A stretch of DNA of 37,377 bases from CAYPEZ01 sp964409985 (GCA_964409985.1 CAYPEZ010000003.1:1-37377); one strand, 5' to 3'; positions 8,217-16,537 are shown, numbered from the stretch's first letter. Notes: generated from the sequence alone by a model not told the origin. Translations and numbers: made by a program.

Positions 8217-9716
8217 TTATAATTCTTCCCAAGAAAGAATTTGGTAATCATCTGTTGTAAGTGGGAAAGATGGTGGGGGACCGTAGAGGAGATAGGGATC
8301 ATAAATATACGTACGCGAAGTTTGATATCCGGATAAACCGATACCCGGTGAGCAACCTGAGCCAAGATTGCCGTAAGCATAGCGTTGGTTTGTAGCAAAC
8401 ATTCCATAAAATGTAATGTTGTTTCTTGTTTGATACCCCCCACACGATGCCCCGTATGCATAGCGGCTCACGCGTCCATTCTGGGCGATGATCGCCGCAT
8501 CAATCTCAAGATCATTATCGCTAATGAGCCCCACCCAAAAATTATCCTGTGCAATGAGGCCAATGACGTCTTGCCCATCTTTATTCGTATACAAAAGATC
8601 GTTATTGACTATGATGTTTTTGCGAAGGCCAACACCAGGATCAGGAAGCTGAGCAGCAACAATGGTCACACGAGCGGTGTTGATCGTTCCGTTCACCCAA
8701 ACATGGTCTTCAGCAAAAATAATGCCATTATTGGGAAACGGAACATCGTTGCCAATAAGTGTCTGGGTATTAATACTCCATTTTGAATTTGCCGATGTTG
8801 GACAACTTGGATATGTCCACCACACATATGCATTACATGCCCCACCCCCCGTTGCTTGAGTATCCACTCGATAAATATCAAACGTGTCATTCGTCTGAAG
8901 AACTATGTGGTATCCCAAGCCTCCCGATGCAGCATAATACCGCCCATCTGCTTGAGCATCTGTTTTTAATTGGGCGAGATCAGAGGTGATCCCCGCAAAA
9001 TCTATTGCGGGAACTCCGACAGACCGACCCGCAGTAAAACGCGATGTGGTGGTATTCAAACCAGTGGGCGGTCGATTGTCTGCAGGACTCGCAAACGATG
9101 TGACGCCCCAACAGGTATTGGTGCCGTTGCAATTTCCTGACGTCGTAGACGTTCCTGTATACCGTGAACTTGTCACGATATTATAGGCAGTCCCAGCATT
9201 GAGATCGATGATTCCGTTCGAGTGCATTTGGCCATAGATATCAGCACCAATAGACATATAATCTGTATTTGATAGAACGGCGAACTTTGCAAATGAAGGT
9301 TTTCCTAGCTGCACTCGAAGCGTGCGGGTTGCGGTAACATCTGAAAACATAGCCCCAGCTGATTGAATATATACTCGTGTTGACCCGACAGGAGGTGGAG
9401 TGATCGTGAGTATAAAACGCCCAATAGCATTTCCACCAGCATCATAAAAATTATGCGCATACGGACCAGATGTTGCTGTCCCATCCTGAAAATCTGTTGG
9501 ATCATGTGCTAAGTGCCATCGATAATACTCAATTCCTGCCTCAGCAACTTGTAATGCTCGAGATTTATTTTCCGCCTTCACAGCCATGCGAAGCGTCGTG
9601 TTTGTCCAGTTCACCATTCCAGCAAGAATGATGATGCCGATCGCAGAAAAAGCAAGAACCTGAACAAGGATCGCTCCACGTATTCCTTCTCTTTTGTGCC
9701 GTGAAAACAACAACAT
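8217..9716 (-). CDS. PilX-like pilus assembly protein with large C-terminal region
   Basis: Last gene of the pilus cluster. The N-terminus (MLLFSRHKREGIRGAILVQV and following) has a short basic head and one hydrophobic helix like PilX or GspK-type minor pilins, then AEAGIEYYRWHL, a motif common in such proteins. The remaining 430 residues are rich in Gly, Asn, Thr and Tyr and probably form an extracellular beta-rich domain. I see no catalytic motif. A TTG at 9779, directly after the upstream stop, would add 21 residues, but the ATG at 9716 has a GAGGAAAGG site just before it and places the basic head correctly. The function is inferred from position and N-terminus only. Confidence 0.7.
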   Translation of the reverse strand: MLLFSRHKREGIRGAILVQVLAFSAIGIIILAGMVNWTNTTLRMAVKAENKSRALQVAEAGIEYYRWHLAHDPTDFQDGTATSGPYAHNFYDAGGNAIGRFILTITPPPVGSTRVYIQSAGAMFSDVTATRTLRVQLGKPSFAKFAVLSNTDYMSIGADIYGQMHSNGIIDLNAGTAYNIVTSSRYTGTSTTSGNCNGTNTCWGVTSFASPADNRPPTGLNTTTSRFTAGRSVGVPAIDFAGITSDLAQLKTDAQADGRYYAASGGLGYHIVLQTNDTFDIYRVDTQATGGGACNAYVWWTYPSCPTSANSKWSINTQTLIGNDVPFPNNGIIFAEDHVWVNGTINTARVTIVAAQLPDPGVGLRKNIIVNNDLLYTNKDGQDVIGLIAQDNFWVGLISDNDLEIDAAIIAQNGRVSRYAYGASCGGYQTRNNITFYGMFATNQRYAYGNLGSGCSPGIGLSGYQTSRTYIYDPYLLYGPPPSFPLTTDDYQILSWEEL

Positions 9717-9779
9717 ACCTTTCCTCACGTCATTATGACATACAAGTCCTAACGAGCGATAGGGGGAATTCAATGGCAA

Positions 9780-10424
9780 TTAATAATTCTCTTTGAGGTT
9801 TCGGACTGATGCACGAGTCGTATACGCCTGGGTACTTGTCCCCCTGCCTACATACTCCTGAATGATGATATTCATTTGGACATGCCTAATGGCAGAAATA
9901 TTCACAGGAAGCGCGAGTGCTGAAGACGTCCCAGCATACCCTTCGTCAAAATAGGTCAGTAATGGAGTTGATGACGTGTTCTTGATATTTGTTGCTATGG
10001 TCGAAATAATCTCATTCGCAGAGTTATATGTCGTGCCTGTTGGCTTAATGATTCCTCTTTTTATAACATCATAGAGGGTTGAGGTTGATGAGGTGGCGAG
10101 AAAATATCTTACTCGTTCAGTGTCCGTTGCAGTATCAATGTTCGAAAAAAAGACAATGGAACTTGTTGCCGCAGACTCGATCGCATAAGCACCTGACGCA
10201 GATGGTTTTGCTGATCTTAACTCATCACTAAATGTATTAAGGGTGCGACGAACTTGTTGTTGAACAACAAGATTCGTCTGAGCGGTTTTTGTCGTCCAAA
10301 CAACCGTGCGTTGGAAAAAAATAAGCCCCAGACCGATGAGAGAAAAAATTGCAACACCAACGATGAGTTCAACAAGTGTAACACCCTGGGATAATTTCAC
10401 ATGACGATATATGCAACGTTTCAT
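9780..10424 (-). CDS. Type IV prepilin-like protein, PilW-like
   Basis: Minor pilin candidate of 214 residues. The prepilin peptidase site is clear: a short basic leader ending SQG, then VTLVELIVGVAIFSLIGLGL, with Glu at position +5 of the mature chain. The rest is a Ser/Thr-rich extracytoplasmic domain. It starts 5 bases after the stop of the pilV-like gene and is followed closely by the pilX-like gene, so it is co-transcribed with them. In other bacteria the V, W and X minor pilins act together to prime pilus assembly. Confidence 0.8.
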   Translation of the reverse strand: MKRCIYRHVKLSQGVTLVELIVGVAIFSLIGLGLIFFQRTVVWTTKTAQTNLVVQQQVRRTLNTFSDELRSAKPSASGAYAIESAATSSIVFFSNIDTATDTERVRYFLATSSTSTLYDVIKRGIIKPTGTTYNSANEIISTIATNIKNTSSTPLLTYFDEGYAGTSSALALPVNISAIRHVQMNIIIQEYVGRGTSTQAYTTRASVRNLKENY

Positions 10425-10428
10425 AGAA

Positions 10429-12255
10429 TTACGGTGTGAGTGTGACCTGCTTTTCTTGCCAAGGCGTACTTGCATCAACGGTCATTGTGTCGACAAAGGT
10501 TGAGTATCCGGTTTTTGATACCGTCACATCATATGTTCCGTTCGCAAGAGATTGGAAAAGCACTTGTCCTGGGGGAGTACACGATGATGTGAATGTAAAC
10601 ATGACGTCGGACACACTTGGGGTGAGGGTGGAAGAGGCGGTCGAGAGAAACATTTTATAGCGGAAATACCGGTCTCCGTTATGGACGGCATTGATATCAG
10701 AAGTCGTTGCCGTGTAGTAGGTTCCTGCAGTACCGTCCGGGCCCAAATAGACCCAAGAAGATGTGGAGTTGCTTGTTGCAATCTGGAACTTTACACTATC
10801 CCCCGTTTCGGATGGTTGAGTTTGAGGAAGAAATGTGAGTTGATAAAAATTACTTGCTGATCCTGTATCAAATGTTGAGGATTCGAGTGTGCCGGATGGT
10901 GCATATGTGCCGAAACTATCAAGAAGTCTCACTGTGCCTGGGACAGAGCTCACATCAACATTTGTATCATCAGATGCGTATCGAGTCTCGTCAGTGTACA
11001 ACGATTGTCCCCCACCACCAGACCATTCTGTCTGATGAAGAAACCCTCGACCGGTAAGCAGGGTCGACGATGCACCAGAAAGATCAAGGGTGACAGACGC
11101 TCCGGATATAGGGAGTCCTGTCCCAGCATCCTTCACTGTGACCATCGCACTCTTTGCTGCTCTTGGTGACAGTATCAACTGGATATCCTGCACAGATCCT
11201 GGAGTAACCGATACGGGAGAGAGAGGCATGACACCAGCCAAATCATGAGTTCCTGATGAGGCAGTAATGAAATAATTATCCCACTCGACATCATTACGTG
11301 TCAGTGTTCCTGCTCCTGTAGAAAACCAATCATCATGCTTATACACGTCAGGGGTGGTTGAAATGAGCTTAGTTCCACGCATACTCACTCCAACATTTGG
11401 CACAACGCTGCACGATGGGGTCACCGATGAAAAATGTATCGTGGACACACGATCAATTGATAAAGTGACTTGCGTGACTGTCTGTACCGCAACAGTAGAG
11501 TGTGGGAGCACGGGATTCGTTGTGGTTGGCGCTCCGTAGGTTTGATCAGAAGAATACCCAGATTTACTTGCAGAAACTTGATACGACATCACTGACGGTG
11601 GAGCGTCAATAATCTGAAGCATTCCAGATGTTGAGGTGATGTCATACACACTCACGGCAGGAACAAGAGATGTGTTAACGACATGTACATCTGCCCCTTG
11701 AATGGGTAAACCGCCCGAATCCATCACGCGAACAAACAATGCCCCGTTTGTTGATGCGCCCTCAAGATCTTTTGGAGCAACCCAGGTTGAAAAAATGGTT
11801 GGGCGAAAATTTTTACAACTCGTACACATGACCTCAAGTTCGACCAGCTTGTTGTCTGCTGGGGAAAGATCGTCTGGAGAACCACCAATGGTTCCGTCAA
11901 AAGGTTGGTCAATGTTGCGTACGGTCGTGGTGGTCATAAATGTCAATCCGCTTCTCGTAAAAGTCTGTGTGGACGGGAGCACGCCTGATGGAATTCCAGA
12001 TAGAGTCCCCACTTGGGCAAATGGGATATTGCGAATAATTTCAAATTGCTCATTCGCAAGTTCAGATGCCACCACACGTGACTGACTTGCATGAATCGTT
12101 TCAAACATTCGTGTCCATGTGGTGTAAAGAGAGAACGTGATCATCACAAACAAGCCTATGCCCAATACAGACTCGAGCATCGAAAAACCTTTTTGAAAAG
12201 TGTCACGTGGGTGCGAGTGAGGAATGTATGGTGAACAAAACTTCTTCATATACAT
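10429..12255 (-). CDS. PilV-like prepilin with repeated carboxypeptidase-like beta domains
   Basis: Large prepilin-like protein of 608 residues. The leader ends QKG, followed by FSMLESVLGIGLFVMITFSL, the prepilin cleavage and helix region. A pilin-like segment follows (ELANEQFEIIRNIPF, as in PilV). After that come at least three carboxypeptidase-regulatory or PEGA-like units: FVRVMDSGGLPIQGADVHV, MVTVKDAGTGLPISGASVTL, and a C-terminal GTYDVTVSKTGYSTFVDTM. These beta domains may act as an adhesin or tip module. Usual PilV is about 150-200 residues, so this is a fused or extended form. It starts 9 bases after the pilC stop. ATG also occurs at 12249, two codons in. Confidence 0.78.
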   Translation of the reverse strand: MYMKKFCSPYIPHSHPRDTFQKGFSMLESVLGIGLFVMITFSLYTTWTRMFETIHASQSRVVASELANEQFEIIRNIPFAQVGTLSGIPSGVLPSTQTFTRSGLTFMTTTTVRNIDQPFDGTIGGSPDDLSPADNKLVELEVMCTSCKNFRPTIFSTWVAPKDLEGASTNGALFVRVMDSGGLPIQGADVHVVNTSLVPAVSVYDITSTSGMLQIIDAPPSVMSYQVSASKSGYSSDQTYGAPTTTNPVLPHSTVAVQTVTQVTLSIDRVSTIHFSSVTPSCSVVPNVGVSMRGTKLISTTPDVYKHDDWFSTGAGTLTRNDVEWDNYFITASSGTHDLAGVMPLSPVSVTPGSVQDIQLILSPRAAKSAMVTVKDAGTGLPISGASVTLDLSGASSTLLTGRGFLHQTEWSGGGGQSLYTDETRYASDDTNVDVSSVPGTVRLLDSFGTYAPSGTLESSTFDTGSASNFYQLTFLPQTQPSETGDSVKFQIATSNSTSSWVYLGPDGTAGTYYTATTSDINAVHNGDRYFRYKMFLSTASSTLTPSVSDVMFTFTSSCTPPGQVLFQSLANGTYDVTVSKTGYSTFVDTMTVDASTPWQEKQVTLTP

Positions 12256-12264
12256 TCGAGCGTT

Positions 12265-13479
12265 TTATATGGTGTTGAGAATACCGTACATTGGAGTAAT
12301 CATTGCATAAGCAAACAATCCAATGAATGCCGCAATCACGACCATCAGGAGTGGCTCGATCAGTTTTGAAAGATCGGCTGTCGCATTATCAACCTCTCCC
12401 TCATAAAATGCAGCGATTTTTTTAAGCATATCTGACAATCTGCCTGTCTCTTCGCCAACCTCCATCATATCCCCCACCATCACAGGATAGAGCTCTGGGT
12501 GATCAACAAAAGTCTTTGAGAGCGGAACGCCCTTTTGAATATTGTCTTCAGCATACGTGAGTGAGGCCTTATAGAAGACATTTTCTGCGACATCTCGTGT
12601 AATGGTAATTGCTCGCACAATATCAACCCCCGCAGCAATGAGCGATGCGAGCGTACGCGTAATAAGAGCAGCATTATATTCTTTCACAAGATTCCCAAAC
12701 ACAGGCACCCGTGTAGAAACATAATCAATGGATTTTGCCCCAAACGGCGTGCGTTTAAACAAGACCATTGCGCCAACAATGACCATCACAATAAGCAGTG
12801 CAATAATTCCATGAAACTGAATGAATTCAGAAATCGAAATTACTGCTGCCGTAAGCGGAGGGAGTTCCATGTTTGCGTCTTTGAATGTTGAAGCAAGACC
12901 TGGAACCACGAAAAGCATCATGAGAACACCCACAATAATCATGACCACAAGAACGACTGCTGGATAGATCATCGCCCCTTTAATTTTTTTCCGAAGGACA
13001 TACGTTTTCTCCATCTGCGAGCCAACAACGGTTAAGGAGTCAACGAGGGAGCCTGACTCCTCTCCCGCACGGATCATCGCAGTCATGACAGGAGGAAAAT
13101 CGCTATCATATTTCTCTAGTGCTGAAGACAAAGGAGTTCCTTTTTGAATATCATCAGAGAGCGATCGATAAATCTGAATAAGTTTAGGATTTTTTGTTTG
13201 CTTAAGCAGAATCTGAAGACCACGAGCAACGGAGACCCCCGCCTCAATCATTGTGGCGAGATTTTTTGTCATATCAATCTTCTCACGAAGGACAACGCGC
13301 GAAAGCATCGCGTTAATCTTGTCCATATTCCATCCGCGACTTGATTTTTCTGTTGCCGTGAGAAGGTTTTTGCCCTCTGTGCGCATATTACGCGCAAGAT
13401 CAAATTTATCTTTGGCCTCTGCGACCCCTTCAACAGTCGCCCCCTCAGCAGTGGTTGCTTTGTATGAATACACCGGCAT
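12265..13479 (-). CDS. pilC: Type IV pilus inner-membrane platform protein PilC
   Basis: Polytopic platform protein of the type IV pilus or type II secretion machine, working with the PilB ATPase. The 404 residues carry two T2SF domains, each with the recurring motif for this family: MIEAGVSVARGLQIL followed by GTPLSSALEKY and MIRAGEESGSL in the first half, and LIAAGVDIVRAITI, GVPLSKTFVDH and MMEVGEETGRL in the second. Three membrane segments are at about 170-195, 220-245 and the C-terminus. The start is the canonical MPVYSYKATTAEG. The promoter has the same 12-base -10 region and spacing as pilB. pilB itself lies upstream but is separated by a plus-strand mini-operon. Confidence 0.95.
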   Translation of the reverse strand: MPVYSYKATTAEGATVEGVAEAKDKFDLARNMRTEGKNLLTATEKSSRGWNMDKINAMLSRVVLREKIDMTKNLATMIEAGVSVARGLQILLKQTKNPKLIQIYRSLSDDIQKGTPLSSALEKYDSDFPPVMTAMIRAGEESGSLVDSLTVVGSQMEKTYVLRKKIKGAMIYPAVVLVVMIIVGVLMMLFVVPGLASTFKDANMELPPLTAAVISISEFIQFHGIIALLIVMVIVGAMVLFKRTPFGAKSIDYVSTRVPVFGNLVKEYNAALITRTLASLIAAGVDIVRAITITRDVAENVFYKASLTYAEDNIQKGVPLSKTFVDHPELYPVMVGDMMEVGEETGRLSDMLKKIAAFYEGEVDNATADLSKLIEPLLMVVIAAFIGLFAYAMITPMYGILNTI

Positions 13480-13496
13480 AAAAGAACTTGAGTACT

Positions 13497-13502
13497 ATTA
13501 TA
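13497..13502 (-). promoter_or_regulatory. -10 box of the pilC operon
   Basis: TATAAT on the minus strand inside CATATATAATAG, ending 17 bases before the pilC ATG. The same 12 bases occur at the same distance before pilB. Confidence 0.5.
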
Positions 13503-13549
13503 TATGAGTGTAGGGAGGACAACCAGGAATAAGGCCTCGTAAAGCCATT

Positions 13550-13564
13550 ATTTTGTCACAAAAT
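13550..13564. promoter_or_regulatory. Operator-like inverted repeat
   Basis: ATTTTGT and ACAAAAT are perfect 7-base arms around one base. The site lies 3 bases upstream of the -35 box of the mini-operon promoter, so a repressor or activator site is plausible. Confidence 0.4.
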
Positions 13565-13567
13565 GAC

Positions 13568-13596
13568 TTGACAAAGCATATTATTTGGAGTAAAAT
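13568..13596 (+). promoter_or_regulatory. Consensus promoter of the mini-operon
   Basis: TTGACA (13568-13573), 17 bases, TAAAAT (13591-13596). It is among the best matches to the vegetative consensus in the window and implies strong expression of two very small proteins. Confidence 0.75.
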
Positions 13597-13628
13597 ATGT
13601 CTCTGTTCATTTTATTAAAGGAGCCGTG

Positions 13629-13826
13629 ATGAGGATTTGTGTTTCAGAGTTTTTTGCGATAGGGATCGTCCTCCTCCTCCTTGGCCTCATGGCCATGCTC
13701 GACGGGAACGAAATCGACGAAAGGCGGGCAGATGCTGCACGAGTCGAGCGCATAGCCGAATTCGTGAAAGCGCAGCCCGCCCAGGATGATCCGGCCACAC
13801 CAAGTACGGATGCCGACCAACAGTAG
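13629..13826 (+). CDS. Small single-pass membrane protein, unknown
   Basis: Unrecognised 65-residue protein. An N-terminal hydrophobic helix (EFFAIGIVLLLLGLMAML) is followed by a charged, probably helical segment (NEIDERRADAARVERIAEFV) and a Pro/Asp-rich end. The start ATG has AAAGGAG (13617-13623) 5 bases upstream; a GTG one codon earlier is also open. First gene of a tiny operon with a consensus promoter and a GC-rich terminator, on the opposite strand to pilB and pilC and located between them. Codon use is more GC-rich than in the pilus genes. It could be a modulator of the pilus machine, an independent membrane peptide, or of mobile origin. Confidence 0.65.
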   Translation: MRICVSEFFAIGIVLLLLGLMAMLDGNEIDERRADAARVERIAEFVKAQPAQDDPATPSTDADQQ

Positions 13827-13836
13827 GAGGTGAGAT

Positions 13837-13893
13837 ATGGCCGCAGTGGCATTACTGCTGCTCGTCATGATTCTCCTTATAAACAGAGACTGA
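13837..13893 (+). CDS. 18-residue membrane peptide
   Basis: Peptide MAAVALLLLVMILLINRD: almost entirely one hydrophobic helix with a short polar end. It has the most complete SD site in the window, AGGAGGTGA (13825-13833), which overlaps the stop codon of the preceding gene, so the two are coupled. A terminator follows 4 bases after the stop. The combination of perfect SD, tight coupling and terminator argues that it is translated, although its size precludes homology support. Small membrane regulators and type I toxins can look like this. Confidence 0.5.
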   Translation: MAAVALLLLVMILLINRD

Positions 13894-13897
13894 TTTT

Positions 13898-13922
13898 GCC
13901 CGGGGAAGACCCCGGGCTTTTT
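13898..13922 (+). terminator. GC-rich intrinsic terminator of the mini-operon
   Basis: GCCCGGGG (13898-13905), loop AAGA, CCCCGGGC (13910-13917), then TTTTT. Confidence 0.85.
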
Positions 13923-13976
13923 CTTGGTTCCTTCGTGTCTTGACTTGCGAAGAGAGAAATACACAATGCGCACAAA

Positions 13977-15731
13977 TTATTCCGAGACAACCCTGAATAC
14001 TTCTTCCACTGTTGTATGCCCGAGTGCCGCTTTGAAAATACCGTCTTCGAGCATCGTCAGCATTCCCTCTTTACGCGCTTGTGCTTCAATCTGCTCTGTT
14101 GTTGCGTTGCGGTTTATTAATTCCCGAATTGCTGGAGAAATAGACAAAATTTCGTGGATACCAATGCGACCCTTAAATCCATCTTCGCTATCTTGAGCTG
14201 GTTTTGGTTTATAAAATGGGACATCTTTCCAATCTGCGTCTTTTGGGACGATCCCCTCTTGCTTGAGGCTCTTCATCACCAGATCGAGGTCGGCGTGTTT
14301 TCCGATTTGTTCAATTTCCGCGTTGGTCAATGTCATTTTTTCTTTTCCAACGAGACGACGAACGAGGCGCTGGCCGATGACCACTCGCACGGTTGAAACA
14401 AGAAGGAATGGTTCTCCTCCCATATCAATAAAGCGTGGAATGGCTCCTGCAGCGGAGTTGGTGTGGAGCGTCGAAAGCACGAGGTGGCCAGTAAGCGCAG
14501 CGTTGATAGCAAGTGACGCTGTCTCTCCATCACGAATTTCCCCCACCATGATCATGTCTGGGTCCTGTCGCAAAAGCGACCGAAGCCCTGCGGCAAACGT
14601 GAGCCCGATCTCTGGTTTCACTTGAGTCTGGTTAATCCGAGGCATTTGGTACTCAATGGGGTCTTCAACAGTTGAAATATTTACATCGGGCTGATTCAAA
14701 ATATCAAGCACTGTATAGAGTGTTGTAGTCTTTCCGCTTCCCGTAGGGCCAGTCACAAGAATCATTCCAACATGCTGCTTCATCGCTTCATGCATTGCCT
14801 CAAGTCCCGCACCATGAAACCCGAGTGATTCGAGTGTGTGCCCACCTGAAGATTGCTCTCGAAGAAGACGCATAACGGTTTTTTCTCCATGATGTGTTGG
14901 AAGTGTCGACACGCGAAATGATACCTGTTCACCATTCATCTCAATCTTAAACCGCCCATCTTGTGGTAGGCGTTTTTCATCAAGCTTCAAATTCGAAAGC
15001 ACCTTAATGCGTGCAGTGATTCCTGGAGCAGTGTCTTTTGGAAGCACCATCGCATCATGAAGAAGACCGTCGATGCGATATCGCACGAGAAGCTGATTTT
15101 CCATTGGCTCGATATGAATATCTGATGCTGATTGAATGATCGCGTGGTTGAGAAGCGTGTCGACGATGCGTACGACAGGGAGATCTTCTGCCATCTTTTT
15201 CAGATCACCAGCTGACACATCTGCCTCTTCTCCTTCTTTAAGCATTTTCATCTGCCCAGCCTCTTTTTGGATGATGTCACCGAACTCTGCCTTCAGAGAC
15301 TTTTGATATTGCAGGAGTACCCCTTTGATTGAAGCTTGGTCAGTGAGGCGCGGGAGAATCTTGAGTCCAACCTTCTTTTTGATGAAGTTAATTGCCTCAA
15401 GATCGCCAATGTCAAGCATTGCAACTTCTAGTCCCCCTTCTGACTTTCTGAATGCGACGACGTTGTGTCGACGAGCAATAGGCTCTGGCACAAGGGAGAG
15501 AATCCCAAAATCAATTTTTTGTCCCTTAAGATCAACGAAGGGGACTCCGAGGACGTGCGCCTGAATACGTCGCAAATCATCTTGCGAAAATTTTCCCTGC
15601 TTCACAAGCACATCACCAACTCCACCAAGGCCTTCTTCTTCGGCCTCTTTTTCTGCAGCTTCTACCTCCGCCCGAGAAGCAAGCCCCGAATCAATGATGA
15701 ATTTCTTTAATTTATTATCTTGGACGAGCAT
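13977..15731 (-). CDS. pilB: Type IV pilus assembly ATPase PilB
   Basis: Hexameric ATPase that powers pilus extension (GspE/PilB family), 584 residues. The N-terminal MshEN-type domain spans about 1-150. The ATPase has Walker A GPTGSGKT (328-335), the Asp box STVEDPIEYQMPRINQTQV, Walker B with PDMIMVGEIRDGETA (391-405) and the His box LSTLHTNSAAGAIPRF. Most PilB and GspE proteins have a four-cysteine zinc motif after RLVRRLC; here QRLVRRLVGKEKMTLTN has no Cys, and the second pair is replaced by YKPKPAQDSEDGFKGR. The fold is otherwise complete. It is expressed from its own promoter, shares a -10 region with pilC, and is separated from pilC by 497 bases holding a plus-strand mini-operon. Confidence 0.95.
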   Translation of the reverse strand: MLVQDNKLKKFIIDSGLASRAEVEAAEKEAEEEGLGGVGDVLVKQGKFSQDDLRRIQAHVLGVPFVDLKGQKIDFGILSLVPEPIARRHNVVAFRKSEGGLEVAMLDIGDLEAINFIKKKVGLKILPRLTDQASIKGVLLQYQKSLKAEFGDIIQKEAGQMKMLKEGEEADVSAGDLKKMAEDLPVVRIVDTLLNHAIIQSASDIHIEPMENQLLVRYRIDGLLHDAMVLPKDTAPGITARIKVLSNLKLDEKRLPQDGRFKIEMNGEQVSFRVSTLPTHHGEKTVMRLLREQSSGGHTLESLGFHGAGLEAMHEAMKQHVGMILVTGPTGSGKTTTLYTVLDILNQPDVNISTVEDPIEYQMPRINQTQVKPEIGLTFAAGLRSLLRQDPDMIMVGEIRDGETASLAINAALTGHLVLSTLHTNSAAGAIPRFIDMGGEPFLLVSTVRVVIGQRLVRRLVGKEKMTLTNAEIEQIGKHADLDLVMKSLKQEGIVPKDADWKDVPFYKPKPAQDSEDGFKGRIGIHEILSISPAIRELINRNATTEQIEAQARKEGMLTMLEDGIFKAALGHTTVEEVFRVVSE

Positions 15732-15748
15732 GATTTCAAACTTCCCCT

Positions 15749-15754
15749 ATTATA
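15749..15754 (-). promoter_or_regulatory. -10 box of pilB
   Basis: TATAAT in CATATATAATAG on the minus strand, ending 17 bases before the pilB ATG, exactly as for pilC. Confidence 0.5.
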
Positions 15755-15791
15755 TATGACATTTCCATAATGCGGACAAAGATTCTCCACC

Positions 15792-15819
15792 TTGCCAAGT
15801 GAGACGCATTCGATATACT
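15792..15819 (+). promoter_or_regulatory. Promoter of the candidate small RNA
   Basis: TTGCCA (15792-15797), 16 bases, TATACT (15814-15819). No ORF follows before the terminator at 15889-15925. Confidence 0.5.
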
Positions 15820-15825
15820 CCTCTG

Positions 15826-15925
15826 TCTGCATACACTCTTGTACGTCGCCCGCATCTTGCCGCCCGCACATTCGACTGTATGCAAATCCTCCTCACCCAG
15901 GTTTTGCTTGGGTGAGGAGTTTCTT
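15826..15925 (+). ncRNA. Candidate structured small RNA, about 100 nt
   Basis: A promoter at 15792-15819 and a strong hairpin terminator (CTCCTCACCCA at 15889-15899 with TGGGTGAGGAG at 15909-15919, then TTTCTT) enclose about 100 bases with no credible ORF. Near the start GCATACA can pair with TGTATGC just before the terminator stem, closing a loop with two copies of CGCCCGCA. The C-rich single-stranded parts and the TCCTCCTC in the terminator arm could pair with G-rich SD sites. I see no 6S, SRP, tmRNA or RNase P signature. Novelty and function are inference. Confidence 0.45.
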
Positions 15926-15926
15926 A

Positions 15927-15952
15927 CAAAAAAACACAGTCATGTGACTGTG
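15927..15952 (-). terminator. Intrinsic terminator of the small minus-strand genes
   Basis: CACAGTCA and TGACTGTG form a hairpin (15935-15952). On the minus strand it is followed by TTTTTTTG, so it ends the transcript of the genes at 16001 and 16334. Confidence 0.75.
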
Positions 15953-16000
15953 CTGTGAGCTACAATTTTGGTGTCGAGTGGTAGCCGCACTCCATGTTGT

Positions 16001-16195
16001 TCAGAGACTCATGGTCGGGTGATGATCGCCCAACCGATCCCAGCGGTCACTGTCCGGACTACGGTCGTAGTCGTCCAGCGACGGCAAGGTTGTCCGGAAA
16101 CTTTCTCCGAAGGTATAGGAGTGCTTGGCGAAGCGGTGTGCCCGCTCCTTTTCCTTCTTGATCCGCTTCTCTTCCGTCATACCCTTCTTCTTCAT
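16001..16195 (-). CDS. Small basic-then-acidic protein, unknown
   Basis: Unrecognised 64-residue protein. The N-terminus is very basic (MKKKGMTEEKRIKKEKERAH) and the C-terminus is acidic and aromatic (SLDDYDRSPDSDRWDRLGDH). No membrane segment. AGAGGA lies 6 bases before the ATG. It is probably the second gene of a transcript starting at the promoter at 16583-16610, after an 11-base-pair hairpin, and it ends at the terminator at 15927-15952. Codon use is more GC-rich than in the neighbouring pilus and nusA genes. Confidence 0.5.
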   Translation of the reverse strand: MKKKGMTEEKRIKKEKERAHRFAKHSYTFGESFRTTLPSLDDYDRSPDSDRWDRLGDHHPTMSL

Positions 16196-16262
16196 TGAAA
16201 ATCCTCTTTGCAAGCGTTCTGCCCTACGGACTCACGATCAACAGATCACGAATCCGATAGAG

Positions 16263-16289
16263 TGCTCAAGCGATTGGTTCGCTTGAGCA
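16263..16289 (-). other. Intergenic hairpin between two small genes
   Basis: TGCTCAAGCGA and TCGCTTGAGCA are perfect 11-base arms around 5 bases. No T-run follows on either strand, so it is more likely an mRNA processing or stability element, or a protein site, than a terminator. Confidence 0.55.
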
Positions 16290-16333
16290 GTCGCGACTAT
16301 TTTGTTGCCAGGTGGTCGCCTCACCCCTTTGCC

Positions 16334-16537
16334 CTACTTGAACATGACCTTGATTCCATAGAGGATGATCAGGATCATGGCCACCGGCGCCAGTACTTGG
16401 TTCAGGAACCAGGTGAGGAAGGGAGGATGGACCATCCCCACGAAATAGGCTGTCACCAGCCCGGTCCCGGCGACTCGCCAGGGGGTGGAGACAAGCGCCT
16501 TCCACGGGCTGCCCTTCTTCTGATTTCCATTGGCCAT
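16334..16537 (-). CDS. Small protein with two membrane helices, unknown
   Basis: Unrecognised 67-residue protein. A polar head (MANGNQKKGSPWKALVSTPW) is followed by two hydrophobic stretches, VAGTGLVTAYFVGMVHPPF and VLAPVAMILIILYGIKVMF, so it is a helical hairpin in the membrane. AAGGAG (16545-16550) lies 7 bases before the ATG and a perfect TTGACA/TATAAT promoter lies at 16583-16610. An upstream in-frame ATG at 16591 overlaps the -10 region and is not used. Size and topology resemble small holin-like or stress membrane proteins, but there is no specific match. Confidence 0.6.
   Translation of the reverse strand: MANGNQKKGSPWKALVSTPWRVAGTGLVTAYFVGMVHPPFLTWFLNQVLAPVAMILIILYGIKVMFK

Noticed and set aside
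11027..11260. Other CTGATGA occurrences as hammerheads (for example near 11033 and 11253, and near 16 at the window start)
   Set aside because: They lie in coding genes and lack flanking stems I, II and III with a cleavage triplet. They are chance matches.
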